Assembly: GCA_020849765.1 (NCBI GenBank)
Contig: JADLAY010000024.1
Coordinates: 186,001 to 250,000 of the forward strand
Source: Anaerolineae bacterium
GTDB lineage: Bacteria; Chloroflexota; Anaerolineae; Aggregatilineales; Phototrophicaceae
DNA length: 64,000 bases
Reading direction: 5' to 3'
The notes below the pieces were generated by a model. It did not search any database and had not been told where the DNA came from. It saw nothing but the letters and a program-made list of their open reading frames with translations. Each line of letters opens with the position of its first letter. Position 1 is the first letter of the stretch. Position numbers and translations under genes: made by a program. Below, piece after piece: positions 1 through 8,592 of the stretch.

Positions 1-2
1 AT

Positions 3-1637
3 TCGTCGTTCACAACCGTCGTACGCGAGGCGGGCGATCTATCGGCGGGGGTGTTCGATACCCAGGGCCGCATGCTGGCGCAGGCGGTCACGGGCACGCC
101 GGGGCACATCAACACGATGGCGAACTGCGTGCGCAATCACGTCGTGCCGCGCTTTCCGATCGACACGCTGCAGCCGGGCGACACGCTGATCACCAACGAT
201 CCGTGGGCGGCATCCGGCCACCTGTTCGATTTGACGGTCGTCACGCCGGTCTTCTACCAGGGCAGGGGCGTCGCCTGGTTTGCGAGCACCTGTCACGCGG
301 TCGACATCGGCGGGCTGACCATCGGCGGTGATGCGACCGAAGTCTTTGAAGAGGGCCTCGCCATCCCGCTGATGAAGCTGTTCAAGGCGGGCGTCGCGAA
401 CGACGATCTGTTCGACATCATCCGCGCCAACGTGCGCGTGCCGGATCAAGTGGTTGGCGATCTGTACGCGCAGGAGGCAGGCAACAACGTCGGCGCGCGC
501 AAGCTGATCGAGATGCTGGACGAGTACCACCTGCCCAACCTGAACGACCTTGCGCCGCTGATCCTCGACCGCACTGAGGCCGCGCTGCGCGACGCCATCG
601 CCCAGATTCCGAACGGCGTCTATCGCAGCGCCGTCGTCATCGACGGCTTTGACGACCCGGTCACGATCCGGTGCGAAGTCACGATCAACGACCGCGACAT
701 CCGCGTCGATTACGCGGGCACCTCGCCGCAGATCAAGCGCGGCATCAACGTCGTCATGAACTACACCCACGCCTACACGACCTACACGCTGATGTGCGCC
801 ATAGCGCCGAACATCCCGAACAACGAAGGCGCCTTTCGCCCGATTGACGTGAGCGCGCCGGAGGGCAGCATCCTCAACTGCCGTCGCCCGGTGCCGGTGG
901 GCGCGCGCCACATCATCGGCCATTTCGCGACGCAGCCGCTGCTCAACGCGTTGGGGCAGGCGCTGCCGGATCGCGTGATCGCGGACAGCTCGGCAGGTCT
1001 GTGGAACACGATGTTCGAGGGTGAGCGCGACGAAAGCGGCGCGCTGTTCGCCTACATCTTCTTCTCTGCCGGGGGGATGGGCGCGCGCCCGAACCGCGAT
1101 GGCCTCTCGGCGACGGCGTTTCCGAGCGGCATCACCGGCGTGCCCGCCGAGGTGATCGAGTCCGTCGCGCCGGTGCTGATGCATAAACGCGAGCTGATCC
1201 CGGATTCGGGCGGGCCAGGGCGCTTCCGCGGTGGCCTGGGCCAGGAGATGCAGCTCGAAGTCACGACCGGGCTGCCCGCGACGCATTCGTGCATGTACGA
1301 TCGCACGCGCTTCCCGGCGCAGGGCTTCCTCGGCGGTGAGGCGGGCCAGGCGGGCGAAGTCGTGCTCTCAGACGGCACACACCCGCATCCCAAAAGCAAA
1401 TACACGCTCAAGCCGGGGCTGGTTGTCACGCTGCGCTTGCCCGGCGGCGGCGGCTTCTCATCACCGCTCGAACGCGAGCCCGCCCTGGTGCTGCAAGACG
1501 TGCGCCAGGGACTCGTCTCGCTCGAGGCGGCGCGCGAACGCTACGGCGTCGTCATCGACGCCGCGCACTGGATGATCGACGAGCGCGCTACAGCCGAACA
1601 GCGCGCATATCTAAAGCAGAACGGAGCGCAAATATGA
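3..1637 (+). CDS. hyuB: N-methylhydantoinase B / acetone carboxylase alpha-type subunit (HyuB), 5' truncated
   Basis: The reading frame is open from base 3 and enters from the left edge, so the N-terminus is missing. The protein matches the hydantoinase B/oxoprolinase family, which works with a HyuA partner in ATP-dependent opening of hydantoin or oxoproline rings in the cytoplasm. Family hallmarks seen are the segment around 'NDPWAASGHLFD', the 'THAYTTYTL' stretch mid-protein and the glycine-rich 'GGPGRFRGGLGQ' block near the C-terminus. The GTG at 51 would give 528 residues, but upstream codons in the same frame (..FTTVVREAGDLSAG) are clearly still coding. The stop overlaps the next start by 4 bases (ATGA). 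The exact substrate cannot be told from sequence; HyuA would lie to the left of the window. Confidence 0.9.
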   Translation, partial: SSFTTVVREAGDLSAGVFDTQGRMLAQAVTGTPGHINTMANCVRNHVVPRFPIDTLQPGDTLITNDPWAASGHLFDLTVVTPVFYQGRGVAWFASTCHAVDIGGLTIGGDATEVFEEGLAIPLMKLFKAGVANDDLFDIIRANVRVPDQVVGDLYAQEAGNNVGARKLIEMLDEYHLPNLNDLAPLILDRTEAALRDAIAQIPNGVYRSAVVIDGFDDPVTIRCEVTINDRDIRVDYAGTSPQIKRGINVVMNYTHAYTTYTLMCAIAPNIPNNEGAFRPIDVSAPEGSILNCRRPVPVGARHIIGHFATQPLLNALGQALPDRVIADSSAGLWNTMFEGERDESGALFAYIFFSAGGMGARPNRDGLSATAFPSGITGVPAEVIESVAPVLMHKRELIPDSGGPGRFRGGLGQEMQLEVTTGLPATHSCMYDRTRFPAQGFLGGEAGQAGEVVLSDGTHPHPKSKYTLKPGLVVTLRLPGGGGFSSPLEREPALVLQDVRQGLVSLEAARERYGVVIDAAHWMIDERATAEQRAYLKQNGAQI

Positions 1638-3016
1638 GTCAGATGACTGCCGATGTCGTCATTTGTGGCGCAGGCATCGCCGGTGTGTCGACGGCCTATG
1701 AACTGGTCGTACGGCACGGCCTGCGCAATGTCGTCATCATCGATCCCCTACCGCCGCTGACACTGACGAGCGACAAATCCTTCGAAGGCTACCGCAACTG
1801 GTGGCCCGGCCCGGACGACGCCATGGTCAGCCTGATGAACCGCAGCATCGACCTGCTCGAGAAGCTGCTGCAGGAAGCGCCCGGACGCCTTCACATGAAC
1901 CGCTCCGGCTACCTGTTCGCCACGGCTGACCCGGAGAAGGCGGGCCAACTGATCGCCAACGCGGAGGAGAGCACCAAGCTGGGCGCGGGGCCGCTGCGCA
2001 TTTACCAGGGTGAGGGGAGCGACCCGGATTATATCCCGGCCAAAGCCCACGACGTGTTCGACGCGCCGACGGGCGCAGACATCTTCCTGAGCCAGAAGCT
2101 GATCCGCGAGCACTTCCCGTTCCTGACCGACCGCGCGATTGCGACCGTTCATGCGCGGCGCTGCGGCTGGTTCGGCGCGCAGCAGTTCGGCATGTACATG
2201 CTGGAACAGGCGCGCGAGCACGGCGCGAACCTGGTCGAAGGTTCGGTCGATGAGATCCTGCTGGAGAAGGGGCACGTGTGTGGGGTCAAGGTCAGCACAC
2301 CGGGCGGGCCGCTGATGATTTCGACGCCGAAGTTCGTCAACGCCGCCGGGCCGATGCAGGCGGACATCGCGCGCAAGATCGGCGTCGAGCTGCCGGTCTT
2401 CCATGAGCTGCACATCAAGGTCACGATCAATGATCACAAGCGGGTCGTCCCGCGCGACATGCCTCTGCTGATCTGGCAGGACCCGATCTATCTGCCGTGG
2501 ACGGACGAAGAGCGTGAGATGCTGGCTGAATCCGACGAGACGCGCTGGCTGACCGAAGAGATGCCCGCCGGTGTCCATGGCCGCCCGGAAGGCGCAGGCG
2601 ACAGCGACACGCTGCTGATGCAGTATGGCTATCACACGCCGCCGGTCGAGGCCAAATACCCGTTTGACCTTGCCAGCGATCATCCTGAGATCGCGCTGCG
2701 CGGTCTGTCCGCCGTCATCCCCGGCCTGTCGGTCTATCTGGATCAGATCCCGAAGCCGTTCATGGACGGCGGCTACTATACGCGCACGCGTGAAAATCGC
2801 CCGCTGATCGGGCCGCTGCCGGTCGAAGGTGCCTATATCTTCGGCGGCATCGGCGGCTTCGGCATGCAGGTCGCCTGCGGCGGCGCCGAACTGCTGGCAA
2901 CGCACGTCACGGCGAGCACGCACCCGCACTACGCGCCGGCCTTCCGGTTGGAGCGCTACGAGAACGCGGATTATCAGCGGCTGCTCGCGCACTGGGGCGC
3001 GACCGGACAGATCTAG
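1634..3016 (+). CDS. FAD-dependent oxidoreductase, DAO family (sarcosine/glycine oxidase-like)
   Basis: 460 residues. The N-terminal dinucleotide-binding motif GAGIAG follows a beta strand (DVVICGAGIAGVSTAYEL), and the C-terminal FAD-contact region 'RPLIGPLP...GGIGGFGMQ' is typical of the DAO superfamily (sarcosine, dimethylglycine and glycine oxidases). No signal peptide, so it is predicted to be cytosolic. It overlaps hyuB by 4 bases and is surely translationally coupled to it. The pairing suggests oxidative breakdown of an N-methylated amino acid or hydantoin-derived amine. That substrate is inference; the family assignment is strong. Confidence 0.85.
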   Translation: MSQMTADVVICGAGIAGVSTAYELVVRHGLRNVVIIDPLPPLTLTSDKSFEGYRNWWPGPDDAMVSLMNRSIDLLEKLLQEAPGRLHMNRSGYLFATADPEKAGQLIANAEESTKLGAGPLRIYQGEGSDPDYIPAKAHDVFDAPTGADIFLSQKLIREHFPFLTDRAIATVHARRCGWFGAQQFGMYMLEQAREHGANLVEGSVDEILLEKGHVCGVKVSTPGGPLMISTPKFVNAAGPMQADIARKIGVELPVFHELHIKVTINDHKRVVPRDMPLLIWQDPIYLPWTDEEREMLAESDETRWLTEEMPAGVHGRPEGAGDSDTLLMQYGYHTPPVEAKYPFDLASDHPEIALRGLSAVIPGLSVYLDQIPKPFMDGGYYTRTRENRPLIGPLPVEGAYIFGGIGGFGMQVACGGAELLATHVTASTHPHYAPAFRLERYENADYQRLLAHWGATGQI

Positions 3017-3030
3017 GGACAGTCCAAGAT

Positions 3031-3135
3031 GTGATTCGTGATTCGTGATGAGGCATGAGTAACGAGGTGATGAGGGAAGTGGTGCTCAGTGCTCGGTACT
3101 CGGTGCTCAGAGGGGTTCACAGTTCACTGTGCGCG
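3031..3135. repeat. Degenerate heptamer tandem repeats (GTGATTC, GTGCTCA and GTTCACA types)
   Basis: Three runs with a 7-base period fill the spacer: 3031-3073 (gtgattc, gtgattc, gtgatga, ggcatga, gtaacga, ggtgatga), 3082-3109 (gtgctca, gtgctcg, gtactcg, gtgctca) and 3115-3135 (gttcaca, gttcact, gtgcgcg). The four-unit GTGCTC cassette recurs in three other spacers of the window. The rest of this 238-base spacer shows no gene. Confidence 0.85.
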
Positions 3136-3254
3136 GAGAGATGCTAAGGCGTAAGGTCGAGTGATGCATTGTCAAACACAACCCTATCCTGGGCATCGGG
3201 CAGAGCTTTTCGGCATGCACTAACGGGTATAGCGAGAAGGATAAGGAGCACGGC

Positions 3255-4082
3255 ATGCGGTTGAAGGGGAAGGTCGCGGTGGTTACCGGAGCGGCGCAGG
3301 GCATCGGCGCGGGTATTGCGCTGCGCCTGGCGCAGGAAGGGGCGGCGGTCGTCATTGCCGACATCGACGAGGGCAAGGCGGCCAGGAGCGCGACCGAGAT
3401 TGCGGGGTACGGCGCCGGGGCGGCCATCCCGGTCGTCTGCGACGTCTCGAACGCGGAGCAGGTCGACGCGCTGTTCCGGCAGGCGCTGGAGAATTTCGGC
3501 AGGGTCGACATCCTGGTCAACAACGCCGCGCTCGTCCACCATCCCGGCTCGAACGTGCACTTCCTCGAAGTGACGGACGAGACGTGGCAGCGCGCGCTCG
3601 CCATCAACCTGACCGGCCTGTTCTACTGCAGCCAGCGCGCCGCGCGGATCATGGTTCGGCAGACGGCTGCCGGGATGGGAACCGGCGGCGCGATCATCAA
3701 CATCGGGTCGGGCGGTGGCAGCCGTGCGCACCGCCAGTTGATGGTCTACGACACGACCAAGGGCGGTCTTGAGGCGGCGACGCGTTCGATGGCGCTTGAC
3801 CTGGCACCGTGGAAGATCCGTGTCAACACGCTCGTGCCCGGCAATACTGAGGTCGAGCACAGCCGGGGTGGGGCGATCGGCCCAGAATTTGCCGAGGCGA
3901 CGATCCCGCTCGGCTACCCGGCGACGCCCGCGGATATCGGCGCGGCGGCGGCGTTTCTGGCTTCGGATGACGCCGCTTACATCACCGGCCAGCGCCTGAT
4001 TGTCGACGGCGGCATGGACGCGCAACTGCGTTCGCCGGGCGTCGATACGAAGATCGATCCGGCCATCGCAGACCGCATCTGA
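3255..4082 (+). CDS. Short-chain dehydrogenase/reductase (classical SDR)
   Basis: 275 residues with the full classical SDR signature: NAD(P)-binding TGAAQGIG near residue 11, the NNAA structural motif, the catalytic Ser in 'IINIGSGGG' and the catalytic YxxxK as 'YDTTK', followed by the late 'GQRLIVDGG' motif. The start is supported by AAGGAG six bases upstream. Such enzymes oxidise or reduce secondary alcohols, often of sugars, polyols or hydroxy acids. The preceding hydantoinase/oxidase genes and the following sugar isomerase point to a catabolic role, but the substrate is unknown. The acidic 'VVIADID' after strand 2 favours NAD over NADP. Confidence 0.88.
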   Translation: MRLKGKVAVVTGAAQGIGAGIALRLAQEGAAVVIADIDEGKAARSATEIAGYGAGAAIPVVCDVSNAEQVDALFRQALENFGRVDILVNNAALVHHPGSNVHFLEVTDETWQRALAINLTGLFYCSQRAARIMVRQTAAGMGTGGAIINIGSGGGSRAHRQLMVYDTTKGGLEAATRSMALDLAPWKIRVNTLVPGNTEVEHSRGGAIGPEFAEATIPLGYPATPADIGAAAAFLASDDAAYITGQRLIVDGGMDAQLRSPGVDTKIDPAIADRI

Positions 4083-4222
4083 CTACGAGCACAGAAGGGC
4101 CTGAACCGGGCGACAAGTTTGTGGCATTTGACGAATCAAAGTGTCATTCAGGCATGATCTGATCGACGTCGTTCGTTACAATTAGAGCAATGGTGCATTG
4201 CAGTTTTAATGGAGGAACATCC

Positions 4223-4843
4223 ATGCTCATCAGCGACGAGAATCTTCTGGCAGAAGCACGCGATCTTGTCCGCGCAGAAGGAACAGCCGTCGCACGGGTT
4301 GCCAAACATCTTGACGAGCAATTTGTTCGCGCGGTGCATATGGTGGCCGGTTGCTCTGGTCGCATCTACGTGACCGGCGCGGGCACGTCCGGCGCGATGG
4401 CGAAGCGCCTGGCGCATCTGCTCGCGACCTGCGGCATGGCCGCTTTTCATCTGACGCCCAGTGACGCACTCCATGGCGAGGCTGCCCTGGCCGCCCCCGG
4501 CGACGTGCTGATCGTGTTCTCGAAGGCGGGTAAAAGTTCAGACATCAACCAGTTCGCGCGCATCTGCCGCGACCGGGGTGCGGGCATCATGTGCGTGACT
4601 GCCGAGCCGGAGTCGGAACTGGCGCAGCTAAGCCATCTCGTCATCAATCTGCCGGTCGACGTCGCAGGTGAGGGCGAGGGCCTGCTGCCGTTTGGCAGCA
4701 CGCTGGCGCATGGCGCTTTCGGCGATGCACTGACATTGATGGCGAAGCGGTTGCGTGGGTTCGATCTGGCGCAGATGCAGCAGACGCATCCGCTCGGCGG
4801 CGCGCAGGAACTCGCACGCAGTCTCCACGCCGCGGAAGAGTAG
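4223..4843 (+). CDS. SIS-domain sugar-phosphate isomerase (KdsD/GutQ-like, no CBS domains)
   Basis: 206 residues from the ATG at 4223, chosen because GGAGGAAC sits just upstream; an in-frame ATG at 4190 would place that ribosome site inside the gene. The fold signature is '[17 protein letters not shown]' followed by '[13 protein letters not shown]', a phosphosugar-binding SIS domain, and the C-terminal 'HPLGGA' resembles the HPGG motif of arabinose-5-phosphate isomerases. The tandem CBS domains of KdsD are absent, so it is a minimal single-domain form. It probably interconverts ketose and aldose phosphates in the cytoplasm; the substrate is unknown. A hexulose-phosphate isomerase is the main alternative. 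Confidence 0.8.
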   Translation: MLISDENLLAEARDLVRAEGTAVARVAKHLDEQFVRAVHMVAGCSGRIYVTGAGTSGAMAKRLAHLLATCGMAAFHLTPSDALHGEAALAAPGDVLIVFSKAGKSSDINQFARICRDRGAGIMCVTAEPESELAQLSHLVINLPVDVAGEGEGLLPFGSTLAHGAFGDALTLMAKRLRGFDLAQMQQTHPLGGAQELARSLHAAEE

Positions 4844-4856
4844 CACAGGCACTGAT

Positions 4857-4919
4857 CGGAACGATCTCCGCCAGGGCATCAATGCCCTGGCTAAGGTTGC
4901 GCCCGGTGAACCGGGCTGC
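4857..4919 (+). repeat. Twin-hairpin interspersed repeat, copy 1
   Basis: Two adjacent perfect inverted repeats: GCCAGGGCA-tcaa-TGCCCTGGC and GCCCGG-tgaa-CCGGGC, joined by TAAGGTTGC. The 63-base unit beginning CGGAACGA recurs, nearly identical and inverted, at 33264-33326; a 50-base core is at 40374-40423 and a stem-variant copy at 33203-33251. It lies directly after the SIS gene, in a convergent spacer. There is no T tract, so it is not a standard terminator. Confidence 0.85.
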
Positions 4920-4948
4920 AAATACAAAACAAGTCTCGATTAGGCTAT

Positions 4949-5770
4949 CTAGTAGAGCATCCGGTAGCCGATGCCGGTCAGCAGCGCATAAAGCACCCCA
5001 TAGGCGAGCTCGCGGAAGCCGAGGATCTTCGCGGGGACGGTGTGCCGTCTCTCCGATAGGCCCTGCCACGCCCGCGCGGCCAGCACGAGGCCGCCGATCA
5101 CCGGCAGCCACGGCGCCGCACCCAAGACAGCCAGCATGATCAGAACGACAACCCCGGCGGCATGCGCGCCGTTGACCAGCGCTTTGTCCGCGGGCTTTCC
5201 CTTTTCGAGGCGCAGCCGCTCGCGGATGTAGAGCACCGACGTGACCGCGCGGGCGATCAGGACGGCCCACAATGCCAACGCGGGAATCAGCGGCCATCCG
5301 GCTGCCAGGGCGCTGGCGGGTGCCAGTGCGGCGAAGGCAATCGTGCCGCACAACTCGGCAGGGAGTGAACGCGCCTCGTTGCGCAGGTCGTGCCAGAAGT
5401 AGACGAGCGCGAAGGGCAGGGCGATCACGAGGGCGGGCCAGAACGATGCCTCAGCCTGCGTGTGCGCCATCCAGAAGGCGGCGAGTGCGACAAATGCGTA
5501 GATAGCAGCCAGCAGCAGGGCGGTGCGCGTGCGGGCGAACGTCCTGCCGCGGCGCAGATCTTTGTAGGCGACCATCAGCGGGTGGTGGAGCAGCAACGCG
5601 CTCAACCCCGCCAGCACCAGCCACACACCCGCCGCCGACGGCGCGGCGATAAGACCTGCGAGCGCCGGTTCGAGCCAGAAGCCCCAGGCGCCGTGCTGCG
5701 CGGGCAGCGCAAGGCTAACCGACTGCGGGCGTGGTTGCTTCCGTGTGCGCGCCCCCGTTTCCGCCGTCAT
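4949..5770 (-). CDS. YwiC-like integral membrane protein
   Basis: 273 residues with about seven to eight hydrophobic segments. The N-terminal 'PAQHGAWGFWLEPALAGL' matches the YwiC-like family (conserved QHGAW), and the internal 'ARAVTSVLYIRERLRLEKGK' is also typical of it. The biochemical role of the family is not established; members often sit near respiratory or nitrate-related genes. Here it is the last gene of the cytochrome c maturation cluster, about 70 bases after ccmD, which suggests a respiratory context. No strong ribosome site precedes the chosen ATG, so the start could be a few codons off. Confidence 0.75.
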   Translation of the reverse strand: MTAETGARTRKQPRPQSVSLALPAQHGAWGFWLEPALAGLIAAPSAAGVWLVLAGLSALLLHHPLMVAYKDLRRGRTFARTRTALLLAAIYAFVALAAFWMAHTQAEASFWPALVIALPFALVYFWHDLRNEARSLPAELCGTIAFAALAPASALAAGWPLIPALALWAVLIARAVTSVLYIRERLRLEKGKPADKALVNGAHAAGVVVLIMLAVLGAAPWLPVIGGLVLAARAWQGLSERRHTVPAKILGFRELAYGVLYALLTGIGYRMLY

Positions 5771-5839
5771 GATCTGTTCAGTTCACTTGATAGGTGGGAT
5801 GAGAAGACAGGGGTCGGGCGAGCCGACCCCCGGTGATGC

Positions 5840-5980
5840 TTACTCGTTGGCGAGGGCTTCGATGTTGGCGATGTCTTTGCGCACGTTGTTGAAGCGCACG
5901 ACCAGGCTGAGCAGGAAGCCGCCCAGGAGGATGGCGAAGACGACGAGGCCAAGGATCAGGTAGGAGGTTGTATCAGGCAT
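5840..5980 (-). CDS. ccmD: CcmD-like small membrane protein of cytochrome c maturation
   Basis: A 46-residue ORF. It has one transmembrane helix (YLILGLVVFAILLGGFLLSL) followed by a basic, then acidic tail (RFNNVRKDI...EALANE), the plan of CcmD. CcmD stabilises the CcmABC-CcmE heme-handling complex in the membrane. It directly follows ccmC on the same strand, its usual place. Sequence conservation in CcmD is weak, so the call rests on size, topology and position. Confidence 0.7.
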   Translation of the reverse strand: MPDTTSYLILGLVVFAILLGGFLLSLVVRFNNVRKDIANIEALANE

Positions 5981-6000
5981 GTTCGTGTTCCTGTTGTTGT

Positions 6001-6094
6001 CTAGCTTTTAGCTGTTTGCCATTAGCTCTTAGCTCTTAGCTTGTGGACAGGGGTGGCCTGATAAAGGCTAAAGGCAAAGGGCTAATGGCTATGC
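6001..6094. repeat. Degenerate heptamer tandem repeats (TTAGCT type) between ccmC and ccmD
   Basis: Two runs with 7-base period: about 6007-6045 (ttagctg-like units such as attagct, cttagct, cttagct) and 6067-6094 (ggctaaa, ggcaaag, ggctaat, ggctatg). The second run is roughly the reverse complement of the first type, so the two arms could pair. It splits the ccm operon between ccmC and ccmD. Confidence 0.8.
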
Positions 6095-6097
6095 AAT

Positions 6098-6862
6098 TCA
6101 GCTTTCGAGAGTCTGGATGCGCAGACGTTCGGCGTGTTCCTTCAGGTTCTCCAGGCGGATGCGCCACCAGACGAGCGCCGGTGTGATGAAGACCGTCCAG
6201 ACCGTGCTGGCGACCGCCAGGGTCGTGATCATGCTGCTGCTCATGGCGAAGCCGCCCTGGGCGCTGGCCGACTCGGTGCCGATGACTGCCGGATGAATGG
6301 TGTCAGGGCGAATACGGATGACGATGAAGGTGAAGATGACCGTGCCCATCGCCAGGATGCCGTAGACGGAGGCGATGGCGCGGCGCTTCTCACCGCTCTC
6401 GATGCCCGCGCGCAGCATCAGGTAGGCCGCGTAGGTGAGCACCATGATCGTGATCGATGTCAGGCGCGGGTCCCACGTCCACCAGGTGTTCCAGGTCGGG
6501 CGTGACCAAATCGAGCCGGTCGCGGTCGTAATCAGCGACAGCGTGAAGCCGACTTCAACGCCTGCCAGCGCCAGCGTATCCCACTTGGTATTACGAGTGC
6601 GCAGGTAAAGGATGCCACCGATCACCGTCAGGGCGAAGGCCACAGCCGCGCCGGAGAAGGTCGAAACATGCGTGTAAAAAATGCGCTGCACGTTGCCTTG
6701 CGTCGTATCGGCGCCGACCCACACCAACGACATGTAGAGTGTGAGGACGAGGCCGAGCACGCTCAGGATCGTCAGGCCGTACAGGATGCGGGTGCGGGTG
6801 CTGCTCGGCTTGACAGCCTGCTCGCCGCCCGCCAGCGGCAGCGTGCGATTAATCGTTGCCAT
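6098..6862 (-). CDS. ccmC: Heme exporter/handling protein CcmC
   Basis: 254 residues from the ATG at 6862, which has GGAG just upstream; the frame stays open to 6973 but that extension has no ribosome site. Six predicted membrane helices and the tryptophan-rich heme-handling motif 'WNTWWTWDPRLT' identify CcmC of the HHP family. A conserved His ('FYTHVSTFSG') precedes it and another ('DTIHPAVIG') follows. CcmC loads heme onto CcmE on the outer face of the membrane. It stands between the CcmI-like gene and ccmD, with a 128-base spacer upstream. Confidence 0.93.
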   Translation of the reverse strand: MATINRTLPLAGGEQAVKPSSTRTRILYGLTILSVLGLVLTLYMSLVWVGADTTQGNVQRIFYTHVSTFSGAAVAFALTVIGGILYLRTRNTKWDTLALAGVEVGFTLSLITTATGSIWSRPTWNTWWTWDPRLTSITIMVLTYAAYLMLRAGIESGEKRRAIASVYGILAMGTVIFTFIVIRIRPDTIHPAVIGTESASAQGGFAMSSSMITTLAVASTVWTVFITPALVWWRIRLENLKEHAERLRIQTLES

Positions 6863-6990
6863 GAAATTGACTCCTTCAAAGTCAGGTGCGCCGTCTTCCC
6901 CCCAATATGCGACACCGGCGCAGCGCCGCAAGTTTTGGTCTGTGCCCATGGGGCCACGGTGCCGTGACCCCACATGACTACCGTGTGGTG

Positions 6991-7353
6991 TTAGCGCGCG
7001 TGTGCGGCGCGGCGGATGGCGGCTTCGATGGCGCGGTCGAGTTCGGTGTCGATGGTCGGGCCGCTCTTCGCTTCTGCCGGTTTTTCCGCTTCCAGCACCT
7101 GCAAAATCTGCACGCCGCGTTCGGCCAGCGCGTTGCGCTCGGTCGTGTAGTCTTCTTCAAGCAGTTTGCCGCTGGCGTAATCTTCATCCAGGTCGCGGAT
7201 GCGAGCGACGACGCGTTCGTAAACGGCGACGAGCTGTTCCTGCGCTGTCACGGTTGCCGAGGGCAGGTTACGCCCACGGCGCAGCGGCGCAACGACCCAG
7301 ATCACACCCAATGCGAGAATGATCAGTGAAATGACAATGCCTGTCGTGCTCAT
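6991..7353 (-). CDS. CcmI-like membrane-anchored protein
   Basis: 120 residues: one N-terminal helix (TTGIVISLIILALGVIWVV), then a charged, probably coiled-coil segment containing 'RIRDLDEDYASGKLLEEDY', which resembles the cytoplasmic loop after the first helix of CcmI. The TPR domain that holds apocytochrome in proteobacterial CcmI is missing. Four bases separate it from the upstream ccmG. Its place suggests it helps CcmF/CcmH recruit apocytochrome, but this is inference; it could also be a lineage-specific assembly factor. Confidence 0.6.
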   Translation of the reverse strand: MSTTGIVISLIILALGVIWVVAPLRRGRNLPSATVTAQEQLVAVYERVVARIRDLDEDYASGKLLEEDYTTERNALAERGVQILQVLEAEKPAEAKSGPTIDTELDRAIEAAIRRAAHAR

Positions 7354-7357
7354 GCGC

Positions 7358-7975
7358 TTAGCTCTCCAGCAGCGGATTGATGACCTGGTTGAGATGCGCC
7401 TGAGTTACACCGGCATAGATGAACTCGACGATCTTGCCGTCCTTGCCGATGATGAAGCTTTCCGGTACGCCGCGAATGGCGTACATGTCGGAGATGCGCG
7501 TCCCCAGGTCGGGACCGTTCGGGTAAGTCAGGCCGAATTCATCCAGAAATTCCAGCGAGCGCTCGTCACGGTCGGCATAGGCGATGCCGATGAAAATGAC
7601 GTCGTCACGATTCTTGTACTGTTCCCAGGCGGCGCGCAGTTCCGGCGCTTCGTCGCGACAGGGGCCGCACCAGCTCGCCCAGAAGTTGATGAAGACGACT
7701 TTGCCGCGCAGCTCGGCGAGTTGCAGTTCCTGGCCGTCAAAGGTCGTCAGCGAGAAATCCGGGGCGACGCCGCTGGTCGGCTGCCCGGCGCTCTGGCGCC
7801 CAAGCTGGACGGCGATGACGACGCCCACCACAACCAGCGAGAAGATGAGGAAGATCGAGCCGAAGCCCAGGCCGCGACGCCGTGGCTGCGCGGTTTCTTC
7901 CACGATTTCATCGACATTATCCAGGGCCTCTTCAGCGCCCAGGTTCAAATTCTTCAAGTTTTCGGCGGTACTCAT
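7358..7975 (-). CDS. ccmG: Membrane-anchored thioredoxin-fold protein, CcmG/ResA/TlpA family
   Basis: 205 residues: a cytoplasmic N-terminal tail, one transmembrane helix (GFGSIFLIFSLVVVGVVIAV) and an extracytoplasmic redoxin domain. The active site WCGPC follows 'GKVVFINFWAS', and the cis-proline region is 'AIRGVPESFII'. It would keep the CXXCH cysteines of apocytochrome c reduced before heme attachment. Its start overlaps the ccmH stop by 4 bases, so the two are coupled. Confidence 0.9.
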   Translation of the reverse strand: MSTAENLKNLNLGAEEALDNVDEIVEETAQPRRRGLGFGSIFLIFSLVVVGVVIAVQLGRQSAGQPTSGVAPDFSLTTFDGQELQLAELRGKVVFINFWASWCGPCRDEAPELRAAWEQYKNRDDVIFIGIAYADRDERSLEFLDEFGLTYPNGPDLGTRISDMYAIRGVPESFIIGKDGKIVEFIYAGVTQAHLNQVINPLLES

Positions 7976-8592
7976 AATCCTGTGCCTCCGGCTACGTCAC
8001 GTTCAAGGCGAGCGCGCAGGCTGTCGCTTTCGGCCTCCGGCACCGGCGGTGTGGCCAGTTCCGGCACCCCGGCCGCGCTCGTTTTCACACCCATACGCCA
8101 GCGCATGACAGTCCATACGGCGGCGATCAAGGCCAGCCCGGCGAGCACATACGGCGTCACTACGGAGAGTGCGCGCAGCGTCGGGTCGAGCGGCGTGCCA
8201 ACGACACGGTCACCAAAGCGGCGGACGAAATCCGCCTTCACCTCGTCCGACGAGTAGCCCTGGCCGAGCATGTCGCGGATTTCTTCGCGCCACTCGGTAC
8301 AGGCTTGCGTGGCGCAGGCATCCAACGGGATGTTCTCGCACACGGGGCAGTACATTTCCGATGCCACGGCGTTGACCTGGTCGTCGGTGATGGCGGACTC
8401 CTGTGCCGACGCCGGCATCGCGAGGACGAAGGCGAAGGCGATCAGAAGCAACACACTACGACTAATAATCTCCCGGCTGACGCTTATCCGCGGCAGGGGG
8501 GCGGTGACCCGCACCCCCACCGACGGACACAAGCGTCTCAACAGGTACAGGGGGGGAGAGAAGACCTGTATCTGACGATTGTGCACACTCAT
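7972..8592 (-). CDS. ccmH: CcmH/CycL/NrfF-type cytochrome c biogenesis protein
   Basis: 206 residues from the ATG at 8592, which overlaps the ccmF stop (ATGA). The mature part has the redox motif 'EMYCPVCEN' followed by 'DACATQACTEWR', then the helical bundle and one C-terminal transmembrane helix. The signal peptide 'VLLLIAFAFVLAMPASAQ' is clear but is preceded by about 45 residues of odd, Pro/Arg-rich leader encoded by a G/C-tract hairpin region (8490-8560). A later non-ATG start near 8460 could give a normal leader. CcmH reduces apocytochrome disulfides with CcmG. Confidence 0.85.
   Translation of the reverse strand: MSVHNRQIQVFSPPLYLLRRLCPSVGVRVTAPLPRISVSREIISRSVLLLIAFAFVLAMPASAQESAITDDQVNAVASEMYCPVCENIPLDACATQACTEWREEIRDMLGQGYSSDEVKADFVRRFGDRVVGTPLDPTLRALSVVTPYVLAGLALIAAVWTVMRWRMGVKTSAAGVPELATPPVPEAESDSLRARLERDVAGGTGL

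Noticed and set aside
4857..4919. Rho-independent terminator for the SIS gene
   Set aside because: Hairpins are strong but no T tract follows either, and the same element occurs elsewhere in other orientations relative to genes.
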